DNA from: Paenibacillus sp. GSMTC-2017 | GTDB lineage: Bacteria; Bacillota; Bacilli; Paenibacillales; Paenibacillaceae | Assembly: GCF_016019935.1 (NCBI RefSeq) | Contig: NZ_JAECMT010000002.1 | Span: forward strand, 682,001 to 746,000 | Direction of reading: 5' to 3' | DNA: 64,000 nucleotides | Shown: positions 63,934 through 64,000 of the stretch, one piece after another | How the letters are laid out: every line of letters starts with the position of its first letter | Position numbering within the stretch: position 1 is the first letter of the stretch | Position numbers and translations under genes: made by a program | The notes under the pieces: model-generated | What the model saw: the letters and a program-made list of their open reading frames with translations, nothing else | Database searches by the model: none | Told to the model about the DNA's origin: nothing

Positions 63934-64000
63934 TTATAACTTCATCGTAATCGATTTTGCTTCTGTGTAGAAATCAAAGCTGTGTCGACCGCCTTCACGG
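63934..64000 (-). CDS. aldehyde dehydrogenase, C-terminal end (2-aminomuconate / 2-hydroxymuconate semialdehyde type)
   Basis: Only the last 21 codons are in the window, ending REGGRHSFDFYTEAKSITMKL-like text (shown here as REGGRHSFDFYTEAK and SITMKL). A R-E-G-G-x-x-S-F-x-F-Y-T/S-E tail is typical of semialdehyde dehydrogenases of meta-cleavage pathways. In this operon it would oxidise 2-aminomuconate or 2-hydroxymuconate semialdehyde ahead of the decarboxylase. Assignment rests on a short stretch and context. Confidence 0.65.
   Translation of the reverse strand, partial: REGGRHSFDFYTEAKSITMKL

Overview
The window reads as a chromosomal segment of an aerobic, endospore-forming member of the Bacillales, most likely Paenibacillaceae (Paenibacillus-like). 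The reasons are SLH-anchored exoproteins, BclA-type collagen-like spore-surface proteins, a class II squalene/sporulene-type cyclase, a c-di-AMP (ydaO-type) riboswitch ahead of ktrAB, 7-1-7 Fur boxes, a BirA-type biotin operator, strong GGAGG ribosome sites and some TTG starts. No rRNA, tRNA, prophage, IS element or CRISPR array was seen. Family names come from motif recognition only; no database search was run.

Layout. 1-2.6 kb: nucleotide-sugar genes (partial epimerase, ugd, divergent galU-type gene). 2.7-6.4 kb: a lipoprotein GH3 N-acetylglucosaminidase, then ktrA-ktrB behind a c-di-AMP riboswitch with its terminator. 6.5-10.2 kb: glcD-glcF and a divergent GntR/FCD regulator with a TCATC-N-GATGA operator. 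10.2-12 kb: VOC proteins and a TetR repressor with an AcrR-like palindrome. 12-12.4 kb: a small family of intergenic repeats. 12.4-16.3 kb: a UvrA paralogue lacking the UvrB-binding region, and bioB with a BirA-type operator. 16.3-19.4 kb: a Fur-controlled siderophore importer (binding protein and two permeases, no ATPase). 19.5-27.1 kb: a 2079-residue secreted multidomain protein paired with an SLH protein. 27.3-30.1 kb: a second Fur-controlled siderophore-binding lipoprotein and a Btr-like AraC sensor. 30.2-33.7 kb: a second GH3 enzyme and a secreted AA10 LPMO-FnIII-FnIII-CBM5 protein. 33.9-37.2 kb: a lipoprotein, a PhnB-like VOC protein and the triterpene cyclase.

37.2-41.9 kb holds a spore-surface family: two collagen-like proteins, two short proteins made only of their shared N-terminal domain, and a frameshifted remnant of a fifth copy. 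All five carry the same promoter-like element at nearly fixed distance from the start codon. 43.5-52.2 kb holds two tandem M4 metalloprotease-SLH proteins that arose by duplication of gene plus upstream flank. 52.4-57.1 kb is a gluconeogenic operon: gapB, a small SR1P-like peptide gene, ppdK and the PPDK regulatory kinase/phosphorylase. 57.3-64 kb holds kynU and, on the other strand, the lower meta-cleavage pathway (aldehyde dehydrogenase end, hydratase, acylating acetaldehyde dehydrogenase, aldolase, decarboxylase), which together suggest tryptophan-kynurenine-3-hydroxyanthranilate catabolism.

The least explained items are the spore-surface family with its shared promoter, the gapB/SR1P-like/ppdK arrangement, the giant protein/SLH pair, the regulator whose sensor domain mirrors the neighbouring siderophore-binding protein, and the 12.1-12.4 kb repeats.
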